DNA of 64,000 nt, taken from the NCBI GenBank assembly GCA_937901965.1, contig CALGSW010000013.1, forward strand, positions 99,506 to 163,505, in the 5' to 3' direction. Position numbers and translations under genes: made by a program. The notes beneath the pieces were generated by a model. The model did no database searches, was not told the DNA's origin, and was given only the letters and a program-made list of their open reading frames with translations. Every line of letters begins with the position of its first letter. Position 1 is the stretch's first letter. The DNA comes from an uncultured Bacteroidota bacterium. GTDB lineage: Bacteria > Bacteroidota > Bacteroidia > Bacteroidales > UBA932. This document shows, piece after piece, positions 51,136-60,022 of the stretch.

Positions 51136-53235
51136 TTAAAACCTAAAACTGAAGTGCCCCATAACAGATCTGCCAGGCATATTGTATCCATCCTTTTCAG
51201 TATAATTTTCATCAAAAAGATTTGATGCTGTAATACCTACTCTGAACCTTCCGGACAGATCATAGTATATATGAGAATCAATTACTAAATAACTGGGATG
51301 TTCTAGAATCTGGTCACTCTCAGTATATCCACCTTTTATGTAATAATCTGAAGACTTAATTTCTGGTCTGAGATTCTCCCAAGCCATCCAGTCATTCTCT
51401 AATCTGTGACCCGCATATCTGCAGTTTATCCCAAATATAAAACCTTTGTAATTATCAAAGCCAAGGCCGAAATTTCCGGTAACATCTCTGGCGTACAAAC
51501 TCTTTTTTGTGACTCCGTCGTTGAAGGTGTTATTAATGAGCCATGTTAATGCACCATATAACTCAAGTTTATATTTACTAGTCCATAATCTGGCTATGTT
51601 TGATGTTGTTAAAAATTCCAGACCACTCATCTCACCATCTGAAGCATTTTTGTATGTTACTATATCCTTCTGACTATTATCATTTACTATTTTATTCCGA
51701 TAATAGTTTTGGAAATAGGTTATGTCAACATTTATATACTTGCCGCTTCCCAGTTTGACTCCAAAATCAAATGATGTCGTACCTTCCGGTTTAAGATTAG
51801 GATTACCTACATATTGCTTTTTGCCAATCATATATACTCCGGCACTTTTATATGCATCAGGGACATAAAAGCCACTTCCTGCACTTCCCTGCAGCGAGAA
51901 CCAGGGCCGGACGATGTATTTAACACCTAGAGATGGATTAAAATTTGTGTAATTTGAGCTCATCCCTTCACTACCCATCATTTCATTAGCTTTCATTTGG
52001 TAATGTATAAGATTAAATCTCCCGCCGGCGTTTAAATACAATCTGTTTCTGCTATACGCAACTTGTGTAAAAGCAGAGAAAGAGGCCCTTGTGTGATCCG
52101 GTCGGTAAGGATTCATAGGTGTAAGTTTTGATGAAAATCGCTCAGAGCTAACATCGTATATATCGTAATCTATTCCTGCAAGCCATCTGAAATCACCCCA
52201 TATATGTGTATTGCCGACTTTTATACCGGACTGACTAATCCTCTCACGGGAGTTAATAAAAGCACTTTCTGAATTATCACTATAATTTGCTTCACTCTGA
52301 GTAGTTATATAGGGTGATAAAGTCAATATATTATTCTTCTCTATATAGGTAATCTCACCATAATTGGCAAAACGCGTAATCTCCTTTTTTGATTTTCCAT
52401 AGCTGTGCCAGTAGTTACCTGGTGTTTCAATATCATTAGACAGCATTAAAGTGGAGTAGAGATTTGCTGTCACTTTTTCTCCAACTTTATACTCAATCTT
52501 TCCATTAAACTGGTTTATTCTGAATTTCGTGTTCTCCATTACATCTCCATAAGATTTTTTATCCAGAATCAGCTTTTCTGTCTCACTAATTCCTAAAGCA
52601 TTACGGGAGCCAATAATGTAGTCTGCTGTCTGCTCTGTTCTACTGTATGAAATGGATGTAAGGAGTTTGTCTGTAACACTGCCACTTGCATAGCCATTTA
52701 TAAAGGTTTGGCCAAAATTACCTGCTCCTACAGAGGCTCCCCCACTATTTAAACCGGACGCTTTTTTAGAGATAATGTTGATTACTCCGCCCATGGCATC
52801 TGAACCATACAGGACAGAATAGGGACCCTTGACAATCTCTACTCTCTCAATAAAATCAGATGGAATGGTTGCTAGGTTATTTGTGCCGGCCGGCAGTCCG
52901 TCAATTAGAATTAGTGTGTAGTTTCTTGAGTGTGCAGTTGCGGGGAATCCCCTTAGGCCAATAGTTGTCATTGCTCCCGGATACTGAATCACATCAAGGT
53001 TAGTCCTTCTTTTGAGAATGTCACCTAAATTGTCTTGAGGTGTTGTACTTATAACAGACTTGTCAAGTAACTCTACCTTTTGCGGGATACTTTTAAGTGG
53101 TAAGTGCATTCTGGAGGAAACTATAACGGCTTCCTGGATTTCATAGTTTTTTGTTGTGTCGGTTTGTCTTTCCAGTGCTGATGCACTGAAAGAGAGGAGC
53201 ATAAATAGTACTCCTGGTAAGAATTTTAATTTCAT
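51136..53235 (-). CDS. btuB: TonB-dependent corrinoid receptor (BtuB-like)
   Basis: The 699-residue protein is an outer-membrane TonB-dependent receptor. The signal peptide ends at SASAL; the plug domain shows EAVIVSSRMHLPLKSIPQ, DILKRRTNLDVIQYPG, SRNYTLILIDGLPAG and VEIVKGPYSVLYGSDAMGGVINIISKK; the barrel ends in an aromatic-terminal strand (GHFSFRF). The plug's TonB box is likely near TTKNYEIQEAVIV. The gene is preceded by a cobalamin riboswitch and followed by cobU, so the ligand is a corrinoid. Confidence 0.94.
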   Translation of the reverse strand: MKLKFLPGVLFMLLSFSASALERQTDTTKNYEIQEAVIVSSRMHLPLKSIPQKVELLDKSVISTTPQDNLGDILKRRTNLDVIQYPGAMTTIGLRGFPATAHSRNYTLILIDGLPAGTNNLATIPSDFIERVEIVKGPYSVLYGSDAMGGVINIISKKASGLNSGGASVGAGNFGQTFINGYASGSVTDKLLTSISYSRTEQTADYIIGSRNALGISETEKLILDKKSYGDVMENTKFRINQFNGKIEYKVGEKVTANLYSTLMLSNDIETPGNYWHSYGKSKKEITRFANYGEITYIEKNNILTLSPYITTQSEANYSDNSESAFINSRERISQSGIKVGNTHIWGDFRWLAGIDYDIYDVSSERFSSKLTPMNPYRPDHTRASFSAFTQVAYSRNRLYLNAGGRFNLIHYQMKANEMMGSEGMSSNYTNFNPSLGVKYIVRPWFSLQGSAGSGFYVPDAYKSAGVYMIGKKQYVGNPNLKPEGTTSFDFGVKLGSGKYINVDITYFQNYYRNKIVNDNSQKDIVTYKNASDGEMSGLEFLTTSNIARLWTSKYKLELYGALTWLINNTFNDGVTKKSLYARDVTGNFGLGFDNYKGFIFGINCRYAGHRLENDWMAWENLRPEIKSSDYYIKGGYTESDQILEHPSYLVIDSHIYYDLSGRFRVGITASNLFDENYTEKDGYNMPGRSVMGHFSFRF

Positions 53236-53311
53236 TAAATAAAAAGTTGTTAGTTAAACAATTTGCTTAACCACAAACTTTCGAGTGCTTTTATCCCCGA
53301 AAGCGATGGTT

Positions 53312-53465
53312 CTGCTGCCAGCAGGTCTTCCGGCTCGTCTCTCTTCTGAGGCCTTCCCATCATGCAATTGACAGTGGCTTTCATCTCAGAACTCATTTTT
53401 TGGACATACGGCTGCGGGTACAGCTCCGGCTTTTCTGATTAAATCAAATTACCGGATTCCATTTT
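53312..53465 (-). promoter_or_regulatory. Cobalamin riboswitch 1 (btuB operon)
   Basis: Read on the minus strand, the region has the conserved pieces of the cobalamin aptamer in order: GGAATCCGGT at the 5' end, CTGTACCCGCAGCCGTA, GCCACTG (53372-53378), GATGGGAAGGCC and the B12 box GCCGGAAGACCTGC (53321-53334). Downstream (53236-53311) a CTTTCG...CGAAAG hairpin can form in the leader before the btuB start. It should reduce expression of btuB-cobU-cobT-cobS-cobC-cobQ-cobD-cbiB when cobalamin is plentiful. Confidence 0.93.
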
Positions 53466-53498
53466 GCTGGCTTATGAATAGTGGGTGAAACGTCAATT

Positions 53499-54083
53499 TT
53501 ATTTCATAGGCATTAGTTTTAAGTGGTTAGTATTGTTGTAGTCAATTATTTTGTATGAGCCGTATTTTTCCTCTTCAATAACTGTTATAGAGCAGTTTTG
53601 GAGATTGGGAAAATTATTTATTGAGTTCAAATCGGCATTAAGCAGGTAGCAGATAATTAATTTTAAAGTTATGCCGTGACTTACTATCAGTACAACGCTA
53701 TCTTTAGGATAGGCTTTTAGTGATTTGATGAAAAGAGAAACTCTATCGTATAAATCAGTTATTGTTTCAGCTCCTTTATAATTATCAGAAGATCTCCAAT
53801 TTTTTGGAAAATGTTTGCCCTGCAACAGACCTAGATGCCTCTCTCTTAGTGCTGCTTCTTTTACAATATTAAGACCTCTTTTATCAGAAATAATATGTGC
53901 CGTTTGTAGCGCTCTCTGCAGATCACTTGAGAAACAGATATCTATATGGAACCTTTCTAATAATATGCTTGTAAGATTTGCCTCTTGAACTCCCTCTTTG
54001 CTTAACTGAACCTCCCTCTGTCCCTGACATATACCAGTCAGATTATCAAGTGTTATCCCGTGCCTTACCAGAATCAGCTTCAT
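53499..54083 (-). CDS. Histidine-phosphatase family protein (CobC-like), copy 1
   Basis: The 194-residue protein is a histidine-phosphatase with MKLILVRHGITLDNLTGICQGQ, CFSSDLQRALQTAHII, LRERHLGLLQGKHFP and LIVSHGITLKLIICYLL. It is probably an alpha-ribazole phosphatase by context (last gene of the upstream cobalamin operon), although its LVRHG motif is the general one rather than the CobC-like RHT. The upstream open frame to 54158 overlaps btuD; the ATG at 54083 is used because the conserved sequence starts there, four bases after the btuD stop. Confidence 0.85.
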   Translation of the reverse strand: MKLILVRHGITLDNLTGICQGQREVQLSKEGVQEANLTSILLERFHIDICFSSDLQRALQTAHIISDKRGLNIVKEAALRERHLGLLQGKHFPKNWRSSDNYKGAETITDLYDRVSLFIKSLKAYPKDSVVLIVSHGITLKLIICYLLNADLNSINNFPNLQNCSITVIEEEKYGSYKIIDYNNTNHLKLMPMK

Positions 54084-54087
54084 AACT

Positions 54088-54891
54088 CTATCTTTTTGAA
54101 AATCTGCTGGATACTTGAAATATAGCTGGTTTTCCAGAGACTGGGTTTCTGCTCTCAACTACAATTGTATTATATGCCATTTCTACATTATTGTATTTTA
54201 ACACCATCTCCGGTTTTCCCTGAATAATGACAGCTCCCTCTTTCATTAGTAAAAGATGGTCGCAGTACTCTCCTGCAAGATTCAGATCATGAATAATCAT
54301 CAATACGGTTAGTTCCTCCTCCGAATTTAACTTCTGAAGAAGATTCATAATTTTTGACTGATAAGTTATATCCAGATGTGACGTTGGCTCATCAAGCAGA
54401 AGCAGAGATGGCCTCTGAGCGAGTGCACATGCTATAGCTGTCATCTGAAGTTCACCTCCGCTTATTTCAGTTACACGCTTGTTTTTCAAATGATAAATAC
54501 CTGCAAGATTCAATGATTGATCAACAATTGCCATCTCCTCTTTTGTATCATTAAATTGAAATGCAGCTCTGTGTGGCATTCTTCCCATTAATACGTACTC
54601 TTTCACCATTATTGGACTCTTTTCAATAAATTGTGGAACTTGAGCAACTCTTTTGGCTCTTTCTCTTAATGACAAAGAAGTGAAGTTATCTCCGCCAACT
54701 GTTACCTTTCCGGCTATTGGTTTAAGTTCCCCTGTTAGCCCTTTGAAAAGAGTACTTTTACCGGATCCGTTTCCTCCAATTATTCCGGTAAACGATCCTT
54801 TTGTAAGGGACATATTTACAGGCTCTAAGACAAAGCCGTTTCTATAACCGCAAACAAGGTTATCTGCTATCAGGTATTTTTCTTTATCCAT
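54088..54891 (-). CDS. btuD: Cobalamin ABC transporter ATP-binding protein (BtuD)
   Basis: The 267-residue protein is an ABC ATPase of the siderophore/B12 importer group: Walker A IGGNGSGKSTLFKGL, Q-loop VPQFIEKSP, signature ISGGELQMTAIACALAQ, Walker B LLLLDEPTSHLD and the switch histidine in MIIHDLNLA. It overlaps btuC by 22 bases. With BtuC and the fused BtuF domain it makes a complete importer. Confidence 0.95.
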   Translation of the reverse strand: MDKEKYLIADNLVCGYRNGFVLEPVNMSLTKGSFTGIIGGNGSGKSTLFKGLTGELKPIAGKVTVGGDNFTSLSLRERAKRVAQVPQFIEKSPIMVKEYVLMGRMPHRAAFQFNDTKEEMAIVDQSLNLAGIYHLKNKRVTEISGGELQMTAIACALAQRPSLLLLDEPTSHLDITYQSKIMNLLQKLNSEEELTVLMIIHDLNLAGEYCDHLLLMKEGAVIIQGKPEMVLKYNNVEMAYNTIVVESRNPVSGKPAIFQVSSRFSKR

Positions 54892-55886
54892 ATCAAAATA
54901 ATGAAAGTGATTCCTCCAAAAATTCCTGTTATTACCCCAATTGGGAGCTCATTTGGAAATACTAGAGTTCTTGCCAGCATATCACACAGGAGCATAAAAA
55001 CACTTCCGGAGAGAAATGATATTATCAGTAACGAACGATAATCACTACCTGCAACAAATCTGGAAAAATGGGGTATTACCAGCCCCACAAATCCAATTAC
55101 ACCCGCAACGGCAATTGAACATCCTGTAAGCATGGATGTTACAAAAAAAAGAGCACAAATTGTAAATTTTGTATTTATACCAAGGCTCCTGGCTGTCGTC
55201 TCTCCAAGTCTTAGTGTATTCAATGGAGCTGTAAAAAGGTACGAAGTCAAAAGTCCTGTAAGTGACATAATAAGCATTCCATAAACCATAACAGGATTAG
55301 ACTCGTTGAGAGATCCCATGGTCCAGAAGAGAATGCCATGAATATTCTCAATAGCAGTTACCGACAAAAGAAACATTACTGCAGATGACGAGATAAAACT
55401 AATCATTACGCCGGTTAGAAGCATTTTGTTTAAACTCATGCCCTCTCTTTTGTAACTTAAAAAATATACCAGGAAAACAGTAACCAGAGCCCCAGAAAAT
55501 CCTGCAAGCGGAAGGCTTACAGCACCTGTGCTTTGTAAGCCTGTTACTATAACAACAGTGATCCCCAGTGATGAACCTCCTGATATACCCAGAGTATAAG
55601 GCTCTACAAGCGGATTTCTGAAAATGCCCTGTAAAATAATGCCGGAAAGGCCTAAACTTCCACCCGTCGCTATAGCCAGGATTGTCCGCGGAATTCTGAT
55701 ATTATGGAGAACCTGGTACTCCATACTCCCACTATCTTTCAGATAGTAGAGTACCTTATGCGGGGCTATGGATAGCTCACCAGTTCCCACAGAAATTGCA
55801 GAAATTGTTATCAAAATAACGATTAAGAAAAAAATCTTTCCTGCTTCAATACTCAATGCCTTTACGGCTTGAAACTCCATTATCAA
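54870..55886 (-). CDS. btuC: Cobalamin ABC transporter permease (BtuC, FecCD family)
   Basis: The 338-residue permease is of the FecCD/BtuC type with about ten helices: APHKVLYYLK, IRIPRTILAIATGGSLGLSGIILQGIFRNPLVEPYTLGISGGSSLG, GVMISFISSSAVMFLL, TARSLGINTKF and AGVIGFVGLVIPHFSRFVAG. It pairs with the ATPase BtuD. It overlaps the upstream adenosyltransferase gene by up to 41 bases; a Met two codons in (55880) is an alternative start. Confidence 0.94.
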   Translation of the reverse strand: MIMEFQAVKALSIEAGKIFFLIVILITISAISVGTGELSIAPHKVLYYLKDSGSMEYQVLHNIRIPRTILAIATGGSLGLSGIILQGIFRNPLVEPYTLGISGGSSLGITVVIVTGLQSTGAVSLPLAGFSGALVTVFLVYFLSYKREGMSLNKMLLTGVMISFISSSAVMFLLSVTAIENIHGILFWTMGSLNESNPVMVYGMLIMSLTGLLTSYLFTAPLNTLRLGETTARSLGINTKFTICALFFVTSMLTGCSIAVAGVIGFVGLVIPHFSRFVAGSDYRSLLIISFLSGSVFMLLCDMLARTLVFPNELPIGVITGIFGGITFIILIWIKKNT

Positions 55887-56376
55887 AAGGGTGTTTAATT
55901 TTTTTAACGAAACTTACATAGTCGGCTACTTCAATAATAGCATCTGTAGCTGCCCTGCCAGTTAATATCAGTTCAAGTGTCTCCGGTTTCTCGTTGATAA
56001 AAAGCAGAAGTTCCTGCTCTTCAATATAACCATCCCTTACAGATATTATTACTTCATCAAGTATCAAAAGGTCGTATTTGGTCTTATGTATAAGCTCCCT
56101 TATTTTATGTATGCCTTGTTTTGCCTCTGCTTTAATAGAATTGCTATCAAGGGTTTTATCAAGATGTGGATGACCTTTTGCAAAGTTTAACACATCTGCA
56201 CCAAGCTGTTTAAGGCTTTCCATTTCAGTATAGCCATAAAGCTCAGGGTGTTTGTGAAAGGAGACATAGCATACTTTCATGCCACAACCTAGTGCTCTGA
56301 CTGCAAGTCCAATTGCAGAGGTTGTCTTCCCCTTGCCATCTCCTGTGTATACGTGTACAAGTCCAGTTCTGCTCAT
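55846..56376 (-). CDS. cobO: Corrinoid adenosyltransferase (CobO/BtuR family)
   Basis: The 176-residue enzyme adds the adenosyl group to cob(I)alamin or cob(I)inamide. CobO-type P-loop GDGKGKTTSAIGLAVRALG near the N terminus, then VCYVSFHKHPELYGYTEM, YDLLILDEVIISVRDGYI and ELILTGRAATDAIIEVADYVS, with HPFDNGVSSRKGIEY at the end. The gene lies three bases after the fusion gene. Confidence 0.95.
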   Translation of the reverse strand: MSRTGLVHVYTGDGKGKTTSAIGLAVRALGCGMKVCYVSFHKHPELYGYTEMESLKQLGADVLNFAKGHPHLDKTLDSNSIKAEAKQGIHKIRELIHKTKYDLLILDEVIISVRDGYIEEQELLLFINEKPETLELILTGRAATDAIIEVADYVSFVKKIKHPFDNGVSSRKGIEY

Positions 56377-56379
56377 TTT

Positions 56380-57795
56380 TTAAAGTTTATTATAAATAAT
56401 TTCCAGTGTCTCAGCAAACGTTACGGGAGTTGGCTGACAAGCTTTTTCAGACTCCAATATGAAAATTCTGTTATTATTAACGGCTTTCATATTGATAAAT
56501 TCTCTCCACCTTCTCTCTTCATGTTCGCCGGTTATACCCATTGTGACAATGAATATGTAATCGGGATCTCTGGCAACTACGAATTCTCTTCCTATTGTTC
56601 CACTACTTAAAGCTGAGGCAATATTTTTTCCATTTGAGTAGATAATGTAATCATTCATAAATGTTCCCGGAATCACAGTGAATATTGGTGAAGCCCCAAT
56701 TTGTATAAAGAATCTGGGTGAATTGCCTCTCTTTTTCATCTCATCTCTTATTCTGTTAACTCTCTCAGCAGACTCTTTTACAATCTCTTCAGCTCTTTTC
56801 TGCTTGTCAATCAAATCGCCTAGCAGTGTAAATTGATTACATATCTCTATAAAGGATCTTGGTGTTGGGAATATCTCTACCTTAATACCAAGCCTTCTTA
56901 ATGTATTAACATCTCTCTCTGAAATCATTCCAGATGCCAGAACGATATCTGGCTTAAGTTTTGCGATCTTCTCCAGGTTTGGTTTGATTGCAGAAGAGAC
57001 TATCTCAATATCATCACTTATTGCTGAATGACAGTAATTAGTGCAACCGATAAGTCTGTCTTGAGCATTCAGATAATAGATGCTTTGAGTAATAGAAGGA
57101 GTTAGTGAAATAATTTTCTTGAATTTCGTTTCGCAAGACAATGCTTTGGGAAAGAAAATTGTAAGGATAAGACAAATTAATAGTAAAGATTGAGAGAAAT
57201 TTTTATTACGTTTTTTTCTAAATATCGGGCCATCAAATACTAATGTGTGATACTCTCCGTTTTCTCCACAAGGGTCTGCCCCTTTTATTGCACAAATCTC
57301 CTTGATAAAATTTATATTAATCTCTTTATTAAGTAAATGGTCATAATCGCCACCCTCCTTTACACCTGTTACTTTTGCTTTATACCCTAGCTCGCAGAAC
57401 TCTTTAATTACGGAAAGAGTCTCTCTTCCCCACAGAGGAAAAATGGGGGTAATCCCCACCTCTCTGCATACTTCTGTAATCCAATCCCTGTGCTCCTCCA
57501 GAAATATGTCTCCAAAGACACCATATCCAATACCATCTTCTTTAAATTTTTTCATGATTTTTTTAAGATGATATTCATACCCTTTTGATGTCACCCTCTC
57601 AATAAATAATGGAATACCTAGGGAGTGGGATTGCTCAAATAGTACATCGCTCCCGAAATTGTGGAATTTTGAAATGGTGTCAGTTTCATGTGACATATTC
57701 AATAAAAAGGACACCTCATTTTGAGGATCGCTTAGAAAATGGTGAAGTGCAAGAGTACAATCCTTGCCGCCACTCCACGAGACAAATGCTCTCAT
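56380..57795 (-). CDS. DUF71/COG2102 ATP-pyrophosphatase fused to a BtuF-like B12-binding domain
   Basis: The 471-residue protein joins two domains. Residues 1-195 are a DUF71 (Dph6-like) PP-loop enzyme: FVSWSGGKDCTLALHHF (PP-loop SGGKD), VFGDIFLEEHRDWI, VTGVKEGGDY and CGENGEYHTLVFDGP. Residues 193-221 look like a signal peptide: basic RKKRNKNFSQ, hydrophobic SLLLICLILTIFF, then PKALSC. Residues 222-471 are a BtuF-type periplasmic binding protein: IISLTPSITQSIYYLNAQDRLIG, IAKLKPDIVLASGMISE, VEIFPTPRSF and RDPDYIFIV. The gene follows a cobalamin riboswitch and leads an operon with cobO, btuC, btuD and a phosphatase. DUF71 members of this kind have been linked to B12 salvage in comparative genomics (from memory). 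Confidence 0.92.
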   Translation of the reverse strand: MRAFVSWSGGKDCTLALHHFLSDPQNEVSFLLNMSHETDTISKFHNFGSDVLFEQSHSLGIPLFIERVTSKGYEYHLKKIMKKFKEDGIGYGVFGDIFLEEHRDWITEVCREVGITPIFPLWGRETLSVIKEFCELGYKAKVTGVKEGGDYDHLLNKEININFIKEICAIKGADPCGENGEYHTLVFDGPIFRKKRNKNFSQSLLLICLILTIFFPKALSCETKFKKIISLTPSITQSIYYLNAQDRLIGCTNYCHSAISDDIEIVSSAIKPNLEKIAKLKPDIVLASGMISERDVNTLRRLGIKVEIFPTPRSFIEICNQFTLLGDLIDKQKRAEEIVKESAERVNRIRDEMKKRGNSPRFFIQIGASPIFTVIPGTFMNDYIIYSNGKNIASALSSGTIGREFVVARDPDYIFIVTMGITGEHEERRWREFINMKAVNNNRIFILESEKACQPTPVTFAETLEIIYNKL

Positions 57796-57887
57796 AAGAG
57801 TTTACATTGGTTTTAAACAGGAATAAGGCTGCAATAAAATTGATTGCCCGTAAAAACTCTATTCCCGAAGTTTTACAATTAATGTTG

Positions 57888-58045
57888 TTTATGGCAGGTC
57901 TTCCGGCTTGTTCCGTTTTTCGAGACCTTCCCAGATATTCGCAATACGTATCAGACTGCTTTCTCCAGTGGTCAGAGATTTCGAAAAACATAGAAGGAAC
58001 TTACGGCTACGGGTATAGCTCAGGATTTTAACCTGATTCCCATTT
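57888..58045 (-). promoter_or_regulatory. Cobalamin riboswitch 2 (DUF71-BtuF operon)
   Basis: On the minus strand the aptamer pieces appear in order: GGAATCAGGT (58031-58040), CTATACCCGTAGCCGTAA, CCACTGGAG (variant of GCCACTG), CTGGGAAGGTCTCG and the B12 box GCCGGAAGACCTGC (57894-57907). About 90 bases then lead to the fusion gene start; GTAAAACT...AGTTTTTAC can pair there. A promoter with correct spacing lies upstream (58091-58121). Confidence 0.93.
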
Positions 58046-58090
58046 TAAAGTTTTGCCTGTACAAAGCAAGCAAATACTACCATTCGGGCA

Positions 58091-58121
58091 CAAAATTACT
58101 AAACTTAATCTTTGTTCCAAA
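58091..58121 (-). promoter_or_regulatory. Promoter of the riboswitch 2 operon (TTTG-N19-TAATTTTG)
   Basis: TTTG (58118-58121) and TAATTTTG (58091-58098), read on the minus strand, are 19 bases apart, fitting the Bacteroidota consensus. The aptamer begins about 45 bases downstream. Confidence 0.8.
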
Positions 58122-58202
58122 TAAAATATTTGTGAGTTTCATTCTATGCCACCTGGTATATATTAGAATAAAATTGTAATAGATAATATTTATGGATTTA
58201 AC

Positions 58203-58210
58203 TATATTTG
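58203..58210 (+). promoter_or_regulatory. Possible -7 box for aspS (TATATTTG)
   Basis: Matches TAnnTTTG, 39 bases before the aspS ATG. No -33 element with good spacing. Confidence 0.4.
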
Positions 58211-58249
58211 CGGGTTAATTTGAATATAGTTAAAGAAAATTCATTTCAT

Positions 58250-60019
58250 ATGTACAGGACACACACTTGCGGGGAGCTGCGCATTGGAGACGCAGGACAG
58301 GAGGTTATACTGGCCGGATGGGTTCAGAGAATTCGTAAAATGGGGGGGATGAGTTTTATTGACCTTCGTGACAGATATGGTATAACTCAGCTTGTAGTGG
58401 ATGACAGTGTCAGTCATGACCTTAATCAAACAGCAGAGAAGCTGGGCCGCGAATTTGTAATTCAGGCAAAGGGTATTGTTGCAGAGAGAAGCAGTAAAAA
58501 TGCAAAGTTGCCAACCGGGGATGTTGAGATAAAGATTTCTGATATTAAGCTTCTTAACGCCTCCGTTACCCCGCCTTTTACAATAGAAGATGACACAGAC
58601 GGCGGTGAAGAGATTCGTGCAAAATACAGATATATTGACCTTCGTAGAAATCCCCTTAAGAGGGCACTTGAACTAAGGCACAAGATGGGTCAGGAAACCC
58701 GCAAATATCTTGACAGTATTGGGTTTATGGAGATTGAAACCCCTGTTCTTATCAAGTCTACTCCCGAGGGAGCAAGGGACTTTGTTGTCCCATCCAGAAT
58801 GAATCCGGGTGAATTTTATGCTCTGCCGCAGAGCCCTCAGACATTCAAACAGCTACTAATGGTTGCCGGTTATGACAGATATTTCCAGATTGTAAGATGC
58901 TTCAGAGATGAAGACCTCAGGGCAGACCGTCAGCCGGAATTCACACAGATTGACTGCGAAATGGCATTTGTTGAAAGGGAGGATATTCTCAACACTTTTG
59001 AGGGTATGATAAAATCACTCTTCAAAAATGTTCTAGGTCGCGAGATGGTAGGTGATTTCCCAAGAATGTCCTATTCAGACGCAATGAATTTCTATGGATC
59101 AGACAAGCCCGATATCCGCTTTGGAATGAGGATAGCAGAGCTTAAACACCTGACCGGAGGCAAGAATTTTGTTGTTTTTGATGAGGCCGAATATATTGGC
59201 GGAATATCAGTAGAGGGAGGCGCCTCATACACCCGCAAGCAGATTGATGAGATAACAGAGTGGGTTAAGCGTCCGCAGGTGGGGGCGAAAGGTCTGGTAT
59301 ACATTCGTGTTGCCGAGGATGGAATCAAATCTTCAGTAGATAAATTTTACACTCCGGAGGAGCTAAAGGCTATGGCCGATGCTGCCGGGGCAAAAACAGG
59401 AGACATTGTTCTTATTCTTGCCGGCGCTAAGAAAAAGACACAGGAGGCCCTTGGAACTCTAAGGATTGAGATGGGCAACAGACTCGGCTTAAGAAAGAGT
59501 GATGTTTATGCTCCTCTCTGGGTATACGACTTCCCGCTTCTTGAGTGGGATGAAGAGACTCAGCGCTTCTATGCAATGCACCATCCTTTTACCTCTCCTA
59601 AACCGGAGGATATGGATAAGTTCTACAGCAATGACAAAGAGCAAATTGCAACGGTTGCAGCAAATGCATACGACTTTGTGCTGAATGGAACTGAGATAGG
59701 TGGCGGCTCTATCCGTATACACGACTCAGCTGTTCAGAAGAGAATGTTTGAGGTGCTCGGGTTTACCAATGAGGAGGCTGAATATAAATTCGGCTTTATT
59801 ATAAACGCTTTTAAATTTGGCGCACCTCCTCATGGCGGTATTGCATTTGGATTTGACAGGTTTTGCGCACTCTTTGGAGGTCAGGAGACAATCAGAGACT
59901 ACATTGCCTTCCCTAAGAACAACGCCGGCAGGGATATGATGCTTGATGCTCCGGGTAAGATTGATGAGTCGCAGATGGAGGAGCTTTTCCTCAAAAGTAC
60001 GTTGAAGAAACAAAATTAA
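58250..60019 (+). CDS. aspS: Aspartyl-tRNA synthetase
   Basis: The 589-residue class II synthetase charges tRNA-Asp. It has the N-terminal OB-fold anticodon-binding domain (AGWVQRIRKMGGMSFIDLRDRYG), motif 2 FRDEDLRADRQPEFTQID, the bacterial GAD insert (about 290-420) and motif 3 GIAFGFDRFCALFGG. The open frame extends to a TTG at 58208, but MYRTHTCGELR is the family start. It lies three bases before the oxyR start. Confidence 0.97.
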   Translation: MYRTHTCGELRIGDAGQEVILAGWVQRIRKMGGMSFIDLRDRYGITQLVVDDSVSHDLNQTAEKLGREFVIQAKGIVAERSSKNAKLPTGDVEIKISDIKLLNASVTPPFTIEDDTDGGEEIRAKYRYIDLRRNPLKRALELRHKMGQETRKYLDSIGFMEIETPVLIKSTPEGARDFVVPSRMNPGEFYALPQSPQTFKQLLMVAGYDRYFQIVRCFRDEDLRADRQPEFTQIDCEMAFVEREDILNTFEGMIKSLFKNVLGREMVGDFPRMSYSDAMNFYGSDKPDIRFGMRIAELKHLTGGKNFVVFDEAEYIGGISVEGGASYTRKQIDEITEWVKRPQVGAKGLVYIRVAEDGIKSSVDKFYTPEELKAMADAAGAKTGDIVLILAGAKKKTQEALGTLRIEMGNRLGLRKSDVYAPLWVYDFPLLEWDEETQRFYAMHHPFTSPKPEDMDKFYSNDKEQIATVAANAYDFVLNGTEIGGGSIRIHDSAVQKRMFEVLGFTNEEAEYKFGFIINAFKFGAPPHGGIAFGFDRFCALFGGQETIRDYIAFPKNNAGRDMMLDAPGKIDESQMEELFLKSTLKKQN

Positions 60020-60022
60020 GAG

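Noticed and set aside
57807..58031. Short plus-strand frame upstream of the DUF71-BtuF gene
   Set aside because: It lies across cobalamin riboswitch 2 on the opposite strand; the aptamer pieces explain the sequence.
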